Shown here piece after piece: positions 22,701 to 34,182 of a DNA stretch of 64,000 nucleotides. The notes beneath the pieces were generated by a model, which made no database searches, was not told the origin of the DNA, and was given only the letters and a program-made list of their open reading frames with translations. Each line of letters begins with the position of its first letter. Positions within the stretch are counted from its first letter, which is position 1. This DNA comes from Cubamyces lactineus. Taxonomy: Eukaryota > Basidiomycota > Agaricomycetes > Polyporales > Polyporaceae. The position numbers were made by a program, and so were the translations under genes. Location: assembly GCA_022376465.1 (NCBI GenBank), contig JACDTU010000007.1, forward strand, positions 682,001-746,000. Direction: 5' to 3'.

Positions 22701-24480
22701 AATCTCGGGTGAGGCTTGTTCCATTCCCGCTCGCGCTCTTTAGCACGTTCCTGGTCCACGAACTTCTTTCGTTCATCATCTGGCGATCATTCAGCATGGC
22801 AAATAAACAGCACAAGAATCCATGCTTACGATCAGCTCGAGACGCCACTGAGCTTGCCCGAGACGACCGCCCATCGTCAGTACTCGTCAGAGAAGCAGCA
22901 CTGTCTTTCCGCATCAAGCGATGCGCGGGGCTTGCGCGGCCGCTGCCAGGGGATCCCCACGAGTGGCGATGCGACGGATCCTGCCTGGCTGGGTGTGCTG
23001 GGGACTTCGGCAATGGTGAATTCCATCCGCGCTCGCGCTCATGTAACCGTTCACGGACAACCTCATCTTGACGCTCCTTGTCTACAAGAAGTTAGTAACA
23101 TACGCCTACAAGCCCGCTGCCCTGGTTACTTACAATCAGCACCGGATAGAGACGAACTCGCCCGGGAGGCTGTGGGAGAGCATGAGGATAATCGACAGAT
23201 CATAACACGAAGGTACCCACAAGAAGTATCCAGATCTTCACTGCCCCGTCGTACAACAGGAGGCAGATTGTGAGTCGAATGTGATTTTGAATGAGAACTC
23301 CAAGACAACGGGCGAGCCGGTGATGGAGCTTGTGGTGGAGGTCGCGGCGATGCAGCAGCGGATCTTCTCAAAGACGGCGTGCTATGCCTGTGCTTAGGTG
23401 CGGGAGCACTGTCATAGCTATCCATCCCTTGCAAGGCGTTCTGCATCTCAGAGTCCTGGTCCAAGAGATCTAGATAGCTGAGCGACTCCGATCCCTCGAA
23501 TAATCCAAGATACACTTACTCGACTGCATGTGAAGGTGAGCAGACAATTGAAAGGTGCGCATTGGTGTACTGGTCGCATAAGGCGGCGTTCCAGAGGAGG
23601 TATCCATAGGCGCAACAGGCAGCATCGCAGTATCGGTACTAGAGTTTGGAGGGGGCATAGTCATATCCATCACCATTTCTGCAACGCAAGCTTTAACACA
23701 ACATGCGTGGCGGCTTTCTTCGATACTCACGTTCTGCAGGTAACGTGGGTAACATGGAAGTGGAGCCATCGAGTCGTTGCCGGAGCGCGTCAAACGCGGA
23801 GGCAGCAGAGGACGAACGGAAGGACCGCTCTGACGGCTCAATGTGTTCTACCACACTACATGAGCCGCGGGGAATGCAGAAGGCACGGCGTACTCACTCG
23901 ACTTCTCTGCCTCCTCGTCGCTGAGACTGCGCCTTTTGCCCTTGTACTTCGCACGCTCCTCTTCCACTCGTGGACTGAATTCCACTTCGCTCGAGTCGAT
24001 GCTGTTGCGTCTCTGCTTGCCCTTCCGCGGTGTATTGCCTGGCTCGCGGAGAGCGCGTGAGAACAGTTCCTTCAAGCTCTCCCGCGCGATACTCGGATTG
24101 GTTACAGTAGAATAAGGCGGTTCGAAGTCAGAGTCAGGTTCTGAACTAGATGGGACCACTGGCGGTCGAAAGGACGGCGCATGGGGTGTCGCGCTATCAG
24201 GAGGGGTGTTCGGAACACGCGCTAGGATTGCGCGCAGGCGCGCAGCTGGGGTATCCGCAGGGAGCCCAGGAGTGGTTGTGTGTTGAGGAGACTGCTTCTC
24301 AGGTATCGCAGAGGAAGCCATGCGCGGAGTTGACTCCGCGTCCTCGTCATCGTCGGAGGCGTACAGCAGGTCAGGATTGTGAGACGGCCCAGCGACTGGA
24401 GTGAGAACTTGGTTGTTAGACTGAGGAGAGAATCTAGATATACGCAAGCGGGGTATAGTAGCGGGCGTAGACGCGTCCAT
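19795..24480 (-). CDS. Large disordered protein with motif repeats and one C-terminal membrane segment
   Basis: Not a family I can name. Start MDASTPATIPRLRISRF at 24480; about ten exons reading to 19795, well over 1,000 residues. An N-terminal exon holds ESLKELFSRALREPGNTPRK, then ASAFDALRQRLDGSTSMLP. Three related basic/aromatic units follow: RERGWNSPLPK, REREWNKPHPR and ERNWNSPHPKW. Then come two TP-PPG-W units (KTPRPPGAWLATP, QTPAPPGGWVNTP), two IRVLDAYGRE/VRMVDAMGRE units, and a helical stretch SEALYRIRETLSSMAQDLSD with LEERCRTAQAARSKISRSL. A single hydrophobic segment LIVGFTLVLLILSAAMYRY lies near the C-terminus, followed by about 100 residues. The architecture (long disordered region, helix, one late membrane span) suits a tail-anchored nuclear-envelope or spindle-pole-body protein; that is inference. 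Its promoter is shared with the divergent SCY1-like gene 246 bases away. An upstream in-frame ATG at about 24697 is possible but would leave no promoter room. Confidence 0.7.
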
Positions 24481-24725
24481 GTCGCCTTCGCCGGCTAGGA
24501 CGACGCTGAGGAGATGGAGCACGTCGTCGCAGATGGTGAGCGAGAGACAAGAATTGACCACCGGCGTCGTCCAACACGCGTTCTCCAAGCGCCCGCATAC
24601 CTCAAGCGCCCATTGATCGCTACCGCGCGCGACGCCGGGCTTCACTTGCTCACTGTCTCCGACGATCCTGGGTCCTAGGTCCACTGCTGCAGTCATTTTC
24701 GCCTTGAGCTTTCTAGCTTGCCAAT
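24481..24725. promoter_or_regulatory. Bidirectional promoter
   Basis: The 245 bases between two divergent ATGs (24480 minus, 24726 plus) must contain both core promoters if the chosen starts are right. No TATA box was obvious. Confidence 0.5.
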
Positions 24726-27700
24726 ATGGACTACCTGCGGACACTGGGATCAGCAGCTGTGTCTACCTTGGTACAGAAGTCGGGGCTCACTCTTCCGTTC
24801 TCTCTGGGTACCAAAGTCACATCGTTTGAGAACAAGACAATCTGGTCGCTGTACGACGGTACAAAGCGGGTACGAGCCACGCACATCGGCAGCCACCGAC
24901 AATGAATGATGTATTCTCGGCAGGACGATGGGTCTCCTGTTTCGATCTTCGAGTTTGAGGCGAATACACCCGCAAAGAAGAACTTGTTACCCTTGGCAAA
25001 GAATGCGGTTCGCAAGCTGCGAACCGTACGCCATCCGGATGTCTTGAAGTTCATGGATGCCGTTGAGACCGATACTAGCGTTCACATCATGACCGAGCGC
25101 GTTCGACCTTTAGGACCGGCAATACAAGAATGGCAGACGAAAGGCGCACAGGAACGAGAAGCATGGCTCGTCTGGGGGTTGCACCGCGTCTCGGTACGTC
25201 CTCCGTACGTTGACGAAGAACGGTAGATCTGACCTCGGTATAGGTCGCGCTAGCATTCTTGAACGAGTCTGCCTCTTCTACGCATGGTAATGTACGCGTG
25301 GATTCTGTATTCATCTCGTCCTCCGGAGAGTGGAAGTTAGGCGGATTTGATGTGTTGAGCAACCCGAAAGACGACGCTGCCGTCCTCTACGTACGTTGGA
25401 TGTATGGTCGCGCTAGTCCACATAATGATGAATGCAATCTTTCTCCTTGCCAGACATTGGGCGGGATGGTCCCGGACGCGTCAACATATGCTGCACCAGA
25501 GGTGAAGAAGGGAGGTTACTCCGCCCTCAAAGAGTACTGCCGACCGTCATAGCTATCCTCGTTGAGTCGCTGCTGATGTGTGTGTAGGCTTCCGCCAGCT
25601 GCGTCCGATGCGTATGGCCTAGGTCTCCTCATCCACTTCGCGTTCAACCCCAATCAAGGCCCTCCTGCGACTGCGCAGCCTCCGCATCCTCCACCGACGG
25701 CCGCATCTAAAGGATCCATCCCTACCTCCATCTTTCCCGCATATAAGAAGCTCTTGAACCCGAACCCGAAAGCACGACTATCATCGGCACACTTCCTCGA
25801 GATGGGGATGTCGCAAACCGCGGGCGAAGGCTCAGGCTTCTTCGCGAACAACCGCCTCGTAAAAGTTTGTGCGGGTCTTGATAACTTCAACCTGGCAAGC
25901 GAGGCAGAAAAGGCCTCCTTACTGAAGTAAGTAGATGAATATCCCAGCACCCGTTCGCCTTGGCTCATACTACCAAAGGACCCTCAAGGAATCCGCTGCC
26001 TCATTCCCTTCTGAGTTTGCCTCATATCGTGTACTGCCCGCTCTCATATCTGCCCTGGAGTTTGGTGGCGCATCTGCGGCAACGATCTTGCCGCTAGTGC
26101 TGCAATTCGGGAAGAACGTGCCGCCAGACGAGTACCCTACCGTCATCTTGACACACCTTGTCAAATTGTTTGCAAGCCCAGACAGAGGCACACGGATGGC
26201 TCTCCTCGACCATTTGCCCGAGTACGCCGACAAGCTGGACAAGAAGACAGTAGTAGACAAGATATGGCCCAACTTGGTTCGCGTTTTCCGACAGACCTAA
26301 CCACCCGTCATCGTGCTGAACCTTTTAACTGGTCTTTAGCAAACTGGTTTCACAGATACCGTTGCGCTCATCCGTGAAGCTACAGTGAAGTCGATCATCC
26401 TCTTGTCTGACAAAGTATGTTTGCCTTCTCCAGACAAGCCTTCGCAAACACTCATAGCGCGTCCTAGTTCAACGAGCGCATCTTGAACAATGATCTGCTG
26501 CGCCATCTGGCACGCATGCAAGCCGATCCGGAAGCGTCGATCCGCACGAACACCTGTATCCTGATCGGGAGGCTCGGCCCCTCATTGGGATACAACACGA
26601 AGCGCAAAGTGCTGGTTCCTGCCTTCGCTCGCGCCCTGAAGGATCCTTTCGTACATGCGCGTGTTGCTGGTCTCATGGCTTTCATGGCGACTATCGACTG
26701 CTTTGACATCGAGGACATAGCGACGAAGGTTATTCCCAGCATGGCATTTACCATGATCGACAAGGAGAAGTGAGCAGCTACCTCCTTTCCGTCCACACCC
26801 TTATTCCTGACCACTTTTTTGACACGCGAAGGCTGGTTCGCGACCAAGCGTTCAAAGCTATGGAGCTGTTCATGAAGAAGCTCGAGGAGCACGCGGCTAC
26901 TATGGTGAGTGGCATTTCCCCACAATCTGAGTATTGACTAACCAGCATACAGCCTGAGACCGCTCCCGAACAAGTTGAGATCATACCAGGCGGCGCGTTG
27001 CCTCTTAATGGCGCCTCCCCAAATACTCTCGTCAACTCTGCCGCGGGCGCTGCTGGTGCGCTCGCGGGATGGGCCATCTCGTCGATTGGCAAGAAGGTGC
27101 ACAACGCCCTCCCCTCGCTTGATACACAACTGACACCACCCGCAGCTTGCCGCGGGAGACTTGCAAAGCACTATAGCCTCCGCCGCGGGCGCTGCCATCG
27201 ACCGTCCGACGTCCGCCCCTGCAGGCGCGAATGGCGCACCAGCAGGAAATGCCATCGGCTCCACCATACCCTTCGCGACCCCCGCAGCGCCGCCTCTCAC
27301 ACCCTCGTTCTCCTCCGCGAGCACTGTGCCCACCCGCTCTCTCACCACAGCAGGGGGAGGGACTAGCCGGAGCAAAGGCATGCAACTCGGGGCGACGAAG
27401 GTCCCTACGAGCGCTTCGTCCATCCCTGACTGGGCGGAAGAGGCTGCGGCGGAGGCTGAGACGTCGCAGGGCGCGAATCCGTGGGGCAACGACGACCTGA
27501 TGGACGTCAACGCCGACGAGGATGACTGGAGTGAGTTCCGTGGCATCGAATTTGTATATTTTGGTGAATCGGTGTTGACTCTCCTACGCAGGCGCGTTTG
27601 AGACTGCACCCGTTCCCGCAACACAGGCGAGCGGCTTGGGCTTTGGGAGCATCCCAGCCATACCATCCGTATCGACAGACCCATGGAGCCCGCCATCGGT

Positions 27701-28084
27701 CACAAAATCACGCCTGTCGAACGAATGGGGCAGTCTACAGTCCACACTTGCACCGCAACCGTCGCGCACCACTTCGAGCTCGCGTGTCCCGTCTTCGTCT
27801 CCGCTTGCAAGCCCGAGACCATCATCCATCGCGCGGTCGCCCACGCCGTCAGATAGTGGGAGGGCAGACACGAGCCCGCCTGCGCCCGCTTCTGCCGCGC
27901 CCAGTATGGCTGGGATGTCGAGAGCGGAGAAGGCCGCAGAGTTGGCACGGAGGAAAGAGGAAAGAAGACAGGTAAGCACCACCCTTTTGACCGAATGAGA
28001 AGCCCTCCTCGCTCAATCTACCGACGACAGCGTATCGCTGCTCTGAAGGAGCAGAAGAAACATGCGGCGGAAGCGAAGAGTTGA
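24726..28084 (+). CDS. SCY1: SCY1-like pseudokinase (SCYL1/Cex1 family)
   Basis: Multi-exon, about 800 residues, ATG at 24726, stop at 28082-28084. SCYL1/Cex1 proteins bind COPI coats and tRNA export factors at the Golgi and nuclear pore. The N-terminus MDYLRTLGSAAVSTLVQKSG and the following kinase-like domain are typical. The catalytic loop reads HGNV instead of HRD and the metal motif GGFD instead of DFG, so phosphotransfer is not expected. HEAT-type helices follow: FPSEFASYRVLPALISALEF, VILTHLVKLFASPDRG, DTVALIREATVKSIILLSDK, DPEASIRTNTCILIGRLGPS and FVHARVAGLMAFMATIDCF. A Ser/Pro/Ala-rich linker with acidic-aromatic patches (SIPDWAEEAAAEAE, NPWGNDDL, ADEDDW) leads to a basic coiled-coil end, MSRAEKAAELARRKEERRQ then RIAALKEQKKHAAEAK. 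About ten short introns. It appears intact. Confidence 0.9.
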
Positions 28085-28478
28085 TCCATCCGTCAGAAGA
28101 GTGGATATATGTGATACCCTGGATATCTGTACGTGTATGGGGACTTTGTATGTTCTCAATATGTGGCGCCAGCGCAGCGTAATGCACCCTCAGAGACGCT
28201 CGAGTTCTAATCGCAGAGATCAGCAGAATCTCTACAAAGAGTGAGAGTACGAACAACCTATAATTCCTCTATAGCATCATAGTCCACAACGACTACCTCC
28301 GGAATCAGTCTTGGTATGAAAAGGACCATGTCAGGATCACGAGGCCATCCATAACCCCAGAGACTCCTGGTAGGAGCGAAGCTGCAGGTTCGCCGCCACA
28401 TCACTTATTGGAAGAAGAGTTGGGGCCAGTACGTGTGCAGGCCAGTGAATCAAACTGTCTGAGCAACATCCATCAAGA
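28085..28478. other. 3' flank of SCY1-like gene
   Basis: About 390 bases. Nothing recognised; it probably holds the converging 3' UTRs of the SCY1-like gene and the doubtful minus-strand gene next to it. Confidence 0.35.
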
Positions 28479-29212
28479 TCATGCCTGTTGGAAGCCGTGA
28501 AAATCATGCATCTGCCTTCGACGGTCGATGATTTGCGGCGAGATCGGCTGCATATATTCGTTAGGTCCGACACGCACATTGACCACATACCAGTCCGTCC
28601 TCTGGTATGTTGTACCGCCACTCACTATGGCATAATTGTATGCTGGAGGAGCACCATGATCTTGATGGCTCTCAGTGAACCTTCTCACAGCGTTGATGAG
28701 AGCAAACAGTGCCGGACGTCGAGCTCGAGCAGATCCGAGGGCGTGAACGTATTTCAAGACACCGTCGACCCTCGAAGCCTCTCCCCAACGAATACATCGT
28801 TTACGTTGGTTGAAGAGACTTCTTCCACGAACCGAGGAGTTTCATGCACTCGCGCGGGGTCAGGTGTGCGTGATTGACCGGCCGGGACATGGATGGCTGG
28901 AGGATGGACGTCCCTCACCGTTGTGGCGGAACGGTTCCGGTATGTCATATGTCGTGTTTCCACGCTAGGTGCTCCGGGGACAAGTGCCGGCGGGTCTAGA
29001 TTATACAAATGTTCCCGTCTGGGGTCTGCTGCCTGTGGCGACGCCCCCGTGAGTGAGCCGTCTCCGCGTAGGAAGTCGAACGGATGCGGGAGCGTGGCGC
29101 GCAGCACCGCCGCCTCCCCCGCATTCCCCGCCGTCGTTGTCGAGCAGTTGAGGACGAGGAAGGGCTCGAGGGCGCATGCTGGATATGTCGAGGAGAGAGT
29201 GCAGAGATGCAT
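28479..29212 (-). CDS. Doubtful hypothetical protein
   Basis: Two overlapping open frames on the minus strand could be exons of one small gene. An upstream one contains LRATLPHPFDFLRGDG and HETPRFVEEVSSTN. A downstream one contains RRPALFALINAVRRFTES, YNYAIVSGGTTYQRTDWYVV and RRRQMHDFHGFQQA. They are offset by one base, so an intron near 28720-28800 (donor GTAAAC) would be required. The downstream part has an even, protein-like composition. A TATATA element at about 29232-29238 would place transcription start inside the longest reading, so the true start may be the ATG near 28951. No family recognised. Confidence 0.3.
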
Positions 29213-29837
29213 CCTGATATGGGTAGGCGGTCTATATAAGCAGAACATGTGAGCAAGGCCCCTGGCGGGATGCCCCCTGGGTAAAGAAGGTCGGATAACA
29301 GTCGGCGTGCATCCCTCGCGGATACTGCGACCACCTCACTCTCTTCTCTCACCACCATCACCGTCGCCTGTGTCGACCCGCTCTGGGTGTGTTTTTCGCG
29401 GGTGCGCGGGGAGGCCAATATTCGTTGAATTCCGTTCGGTGTCCCGCCCAACGGACAGGACCGGGACTTGGACACTGCATGCCGCGTGATTGCACGACAA
29501 GCCTGCCCGTTTTGGAAAGGAGGTTATTGGATGCTCTGCCTGCTCGCTGCTATAAAGTCTCTCGCCCCAGGCTCCACTCGCTCGATCGCCCCTCTACCCC
29601 GCATTCCCCATACCCTCTCGCGTCTTGCTCAACAGCGTCCTTGCCTTCGAGCTACCATCGTGAGTGTCTTCCTCGTCCTCGTCGCGTCCCACAGCGTGCA
29701 GGCCATCGGGCTCCGCGCGCGCGTGCTATGACGTTCGGTGTGCACCCCGGCTCGGACCATGGCCCATCCCCCTGACCCCCGCGTCCATCGGCCAGCAACG
29801 ATTGACTGACGCGCGCACCTCTCAGCATTCTACCACG
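29213..29837 (+). promoter_or_regulatory. PCK1 promoter and 5' UTR with intron
   Basis: TATAAA at 29551-29556 lies about 100 bases before a likely leader intron. That intron has a GTGAGTG donor at 29660 and a CCTCTCAG acceptor ending at 29825, which puts only 12 leader bases (cattctaccacg) before the ATG at 29838. The + strand is C/T-rich between the TATA box and the donor. The arrangement suggests a strongly expressed, regulated gene. Confidence 0.6.
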
Positions 29838-31936
29838 ATGGTCTACAACCACACCACCCCTTATGTTACCCCTCACATCCTCCACAAGCACTACGCGCAG
29901 GCGTACGATGCTGAGGTCTCCAACCGTGAGTCGTACATTCCCTCCGCGCACGCCGAATAGGCACTCACCACCGCCGCGATCACACAGTCATCGGCAAGGA
30001 GCTGGAGTACTTTTCGCAAGCCGGCTTCGACATGGACCGCATCCAGATCAAGCGCAATGCTCCCCCGGCCGTCCTGTATGAGGATGCCATCCGGAACGAG
30101 GGTGCTATCATCTCCTCATCTGGCGCGCTCATCAACTTCTCTGGCAAGAAGACCGGTCGCAGCCCCAAAGACAAGCGCATCGTCTACGAGGAGACATCCA
30201 AGGATGAGATCTGGTGGGGCTCCGTAAATATCAAGATGGACGAGCGTGAGTTCATCCTCTGTCTAGACCACTCTCACGTCCTAATTTTGCGTGCATAGAT
30301 ACATTCGAAATTAATCGCGAGCGTGCCATCGACTACCTCAACACCAGAGAAAATGTCTACGTGTTTGACGGCTACGCAGGGGTAAGTACAAGCACTCTTG
30401 ATTGATTGGAATCGGTCCTGACTCCCTGTGATTCGCCCAGTGGGACCCGAAGTACCGTATTAAAGTGCGAGTAATCTGCGCGCGGGCGTATCACGCTCTC
30501 TTCATGGTATGTGTAGCCTCTCCGATTTCTTCCGTGCATGGAAGAACTTCTTCCATAACGGGTTCATCCATCCCATATCGGCTCCCCGTCGCAAGAATAT
30601 CGCGCTGACGAGGGGCCCACCCAGAACAACATGCTTATTCGGCCGACCGAGGAAGAGCTCGCCAACTTTGGCGATCCCGACTTCATCATCTACAACGCGG
30701 GCCAGTTCCCGGCGAACCGGTTCACCAAGGGCATGTCTTCGACAACCTCCGTCGAGATCAACTTCAAACGGATGGAGATGGTTATCCTCGGCACTGAATA
30801 CGCCGGCGAGATGAAGAAGGGCGTCTTCTCCGTGATGGTAAGCCCCCATTTCCGCCCTCTATCGGGCCGCGATGATAGCTGATCTCCCGTCGTCCGCTTT
30901 CAGCACTATCTCCAGCCCGTCAAGTTTGGTCAGCTATCGCTGCACTCGTCCGCGAACGTGGGCGAGTCGGGCGACGTAACCCTCTTCTTCGGTCTGTCCG
31001 GTACGGGCAAGACGACCCTGTCGGCGGACCCGCGCCGGAAGCTCATCGGTGACGACGAGCACGTATGGTCGGACGACGGTGTGTTCAACATCGAGGGTGG
31101 CTGCTACGCCAAGTGCATCAACCTCTCCGCGGAGAAGGAGCCTGAGATCTTCAACGCGATCCGCTTCGGGAGCGTGCTCGAGAACGTCGTGTACAACCCC
31201 GTCACTCGCGTACCCGACTACGACGACGCGAGCATCACCGAGAACACCCGCTGCGCGTACCCTATCGAGTACATCCCGAACGCGCAGATCCCGTGCCATG
31301 TCAAGTCGCAGCCGAAGAACATCATCATGCTCACCTGCGACGCATTCGGTGTCCTGCCACCCGTTGCGAAGCTCACGCCCGAGCAGGCCAGCTACCACTT
31401 CCTCGCTGGTTACACCTCCAAGACCCCCGGAACGGAGGACGGTGTGCTTGAGCCCATTCCGACCTTCTCGACGTGCTACAGCGCGCCGTTCATTGTCCTT
31501 CACGTACGTCCGCTGTCATCTCATGACCACTCTTCATGCTTACGTCCTATCTTAGCCCGGCCGCTACGCCGAGATGCTCGCGGAGCGCATGTCGAAGAAC
31601 AACGTCGACTGCTGGCTGATCAACACCGGCTGGACAGGCGGGAAGTTCGGGACGGGCAAGCGCTGCCCGCTCAAGTACACGCGGCGCATCGTCGACGCCG
31701 TGCACTCGGGCGAGCTCGCCAAGGCCGAGTACGAGACCTTTGGGGTGTTCAACCTCCAGATCCCGACCTCGCTCGAGGGCGTCCCGCGCGAGCTGCTCAA
31801 CCCGCGCCTCGCGTGGGCGAACACAGAGGCGTTCGAGCGCGAGGTGCGCAAGCTCGCGGGCATGTTCCAGAAGGCGTTCGCGCTGTACGAGAGCGACGTC
31901 GAGGAGAAGGTGCGCCTCGCCGGCCCCCAGCTGTAA
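29838..31936 (+). CDS. PCK1: Phosphoenolpyruvate carboxykinase (ATP)
   Basis: Seven exons: 29838-29925, 29988-30245, 30299-30381, 30441-30506, 30625-30837, 30904-31503 and 31556-31936, giving 562 residues, normal for the ATP-dependent fungal enzyme. It converts oxaloacetate plus ATP to PEP, CO2 and ADP in the cytosol, the committed step of gluconeogenesis. Signature pieces are [15 protein letters not shown], the substrate-site [30 protein letters not shown] (kinase-1 P-loop GLSGTGKTT at about 266-274), [22 protein letters not shown] (kinase-2 region), [13 protein letters not shown] and [20 protein letters not shown]. No residues of the catalytic core appear lost. Carbon-source control is expected from the family; the sequence itself shows only the TATA box and leader intron. 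Confidence 0.97.
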
Positions 31937-32385
31937 GAAGCTAGGGCCAGACTATGTGCGCAAAGGGGGCAAAGGTCGGGGGTAGATGGATGAAGACCGT
32001 TCGTCGGTCGGACTTTTTCTTTCCAGTCTATCGTATACATAGGATGAGCGGCTGCGCTGTGTAACAATAGATGTATCAATCTCACAAAAATCCTGCCTGT
32101 TTGATTGGCTTGTCTACGCCGCTCCCGTCTCTAAAATCAGCGTAAGGCGGAGAAGTTTGTGGATATTTGCCCATATGGACGCGCGTCGGCGAAACGAGGA
32201 CTTGGCTGGACTTGGCCTGCACACTCGCGGCACCGAAAATATGCGAAATTGGCGCAAAGGTTCCGATCATATCGCGATGCTCTCGCTACTACAATACGGC
32301 GAAAAGTTGCACCAAAAACTACAGGTGGTCCAGATGGCTCTTGTGATCCCTGCTGCTTGTCATGGTCGAGAATAAAATAAGAGGG
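31937..32385. other. 3' flank of PCK1
   Basis: About 450 bases with the PCK1 3' UTR. No further gene seen before the tRNA terminator. Confidence 0.4.
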
Positions 32386-32389
32386 AAAA
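32386..32389 (-). terminator. Pol III T-run terminator
   Basis: Four A residues on the + strand (TTTT on the minus strand) start four bases after the tRNA discriminator, the usual RNA polymerase III stop. Confidence 0.7.
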
Positions 32390-32393
32390 GGAA

Positions 32394-32500
32394 TGACCAC
32401 CGCAGGGGTCGAACCTGCAATCTCCTGATGGCTTACGTCAGCAGCAGGCTGAACCCGCATACTTTCGTAGTCAGACGCGATGCCATTTCGCCAGGCGGCC
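32394..32500 (-). tRNA. tRNA-Arg (anticodon ACG) with 35-nt intron
   Basis: Read on the minus strand from 32500. The acceptor 5' arm GGCCGCC pairs with GGTGGTC (two G-U pairs), discriminator A at 32394. The D arm is GCG/CGC around AAATGGCAT. The anticodon stem TCTGA/TCAGG encloses loop CTACGAA, giving anticodon ACG. The T arm is GCAGG-TTCGACC-CCTGC. Both internal promoters are present (A box TGGCGAAATGGC, B box GGTTCGACCCC). The intact tRNA counts to 72 nt, leaving a 35-nt intron just 3' of the anticodon at the canonical position 37/38, removable by the tRNA splicing endonuclease. A34 would be edited to inosine to read CGU/CGC/CGA. Confidence 0.93.
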
Positions 32501-32673
32501 GTTGGGAGCTAAGCTGTGCTGTAATATATACCAGGCTTCACTGTCACCTGAACATCTGAATATTCCGAAGACATCACAGCCTGCAGGTCCAACCCCCTTG
32601 CCTTCAGCCACATCGCACCCTCAAGTCCCGCTGAAGCTGGCTACTAGTTCTGCTGCCATCTGCGTCGCTGAGG

Positions 32674-33809
32674 ATGGTTTTGATTCATGGTCTGGGTCTT
32701 ATACTAGTGTGTCTGGTATTGTGCGTTCTTGGAAGCCCTGTGCAACCCTCTGAACCGCCCCGCCGTCCCCTCGTCGTATGGCATGGTTTGGGAGACTCGT
32801 ATGCATCCCCTGGGATGCTTGAGTTCATGAACCTCATCAAGGACATACACCCTGGTATCTTCATCCACTCTGTTTACTTGAACGAGAATATAGAGGAGGA
32901 TGAAAGGGCAGGATTCGTACGTCTAACGCCGTCCTTTTGAATAGTGTTCCTCTGAATCCCTCGCACAGTTTGGCAATGTGAACGACCAAGTTCTCTTCGC
33001 CGCAGAACAGCTGGCAAATGTGACTGAGCTCCAAGGCGGATTTGATGCCATTGGATTCTCGCAAGGTCAGCTTGAAGCACTCCTACACCTCCTCAGCGCC
33101 TTTCGGGGTTGCAACGAGCTTACGTCTGTGTGCGGTAACAGGAGGCCAATTCTTGCGTGCATACGTCGAGCGGTTCAACTCTCCTCCTGTGCACAACCTC
33201 ATCACCTTCGGCTCGCAGCACATGGGCGTGTCAGATCTTCCCGCCTGCAGCGCGTGGGACGTGCTCTGCCAGCTCGCCCGGCGCGCCGCGCGTGGAGGCG
33301 TCTACACAGAGTGGGCACAGACGCACCTCGTCCAGGCGCAGTACTTCCGCGACCCAGATAGGCTCGACGCGTACATCGCGCACAACAAGTTTCTCGCATC
33401 CATTAACGGCGAGGTGGAGGACCTCCGCGATCCTGCGTATGTCACGAACCTCGCGTCTCTCAACTCGCTCGTCCTCGTCCTCTTCTCGGCAGACAAGACC
33501 GTTGTGCCAAAGGAATCCTCCTGGTTCGGCTCGTATGCGCCTTCACCGGAGGGCGCCCACGGAGACGCGTCGGAAAAGACAGTTGTGCCTATGCGCCTGC
33601 AGCCACTGTACAAGAACGATTGGATTGGATTGCGCAAGCTAGACCAGAGTGGTCGTGTCATCCTGGAGACGTGCGAAGGCGAGCACATGCAGCTCACAGA
33701 CGAGTGCTGGAGGCCGCTTGTGAAGCGCTTCGTCGGAGACGTCCTGGACGATGACGAGAGTGCCGTGTACCGCGTCCCCGGTTATGAGCAAATGGTGCTC
33801 GGGGTGTAG
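32674..33809 (+). CDS. PPT1: Palmitoyl-protein thioesterase
   Basis: Three or four exons. The enzyme removes thioester-linked palmitate from cysteines of proteins in the lysosome/vacuole lumen. The N-terminus MVLIHGLGLILVCLVLCVLG is a hydrophobic signal peptide followed by PLVVWHGLGDSYASPGMLEF, the family's oxyanion-side WHGMGDS motif. The nucleophile motif GFSQGG is split by an intron (caa g|gtcagc...taacag|ga ggc). The family blocks QFLRAYVERF, NLITFGSQHMGVSDLP, AQYFRDPDRLDAYIAHNKFL and ADKTVVPKESSWFG (catalytic Asp in the first part) follow, and CEGEHMQLTD carries the catalytic His. Length and order match the animal PPT1 family. The ATG at 32674 is chosen for the signal peptide. Confidence 0.93.
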
Positions 33810-34182
33810 CGAGCTAGACTTTGCCTGCGTTGCTACTTTCTTGGAAGGGGCCTACTCTGTACTATACCTGCTATTCTATTTGAAGCACGCCCTTGGGGAG
33901 GCACCCCCTTACTCATCCCTTACGCCGCTCAGGCTTGCCTACGATGAGGTGTCAAGCTACAAGAAATCCATGTTCAAGCGTGATAGGTGAGAACCTGGCT
34001 CTACAGGCAAAGGAAAGCTACTACTCTCGTTACAATGCTGAGACTACCTGATCTACATTGCTTAGGTATCTCAACGCGTTAGAATGACGGGCTGAACGGG
34101 AGCTGGGACTCTTCTCACGACTTGGCTGAAATAACAAGTTAGGTGTTTAGTCTCCCGTTACTTCCATTCCGCATGTCGCCGT
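33810..34182. other. Intergenic region upstream of GST fragment
   Basis: About 370 bases. I searched this stretch for a thioredoxin-fold GST N-terminal domain in all + frames and saw none. Confidence 0.4.
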
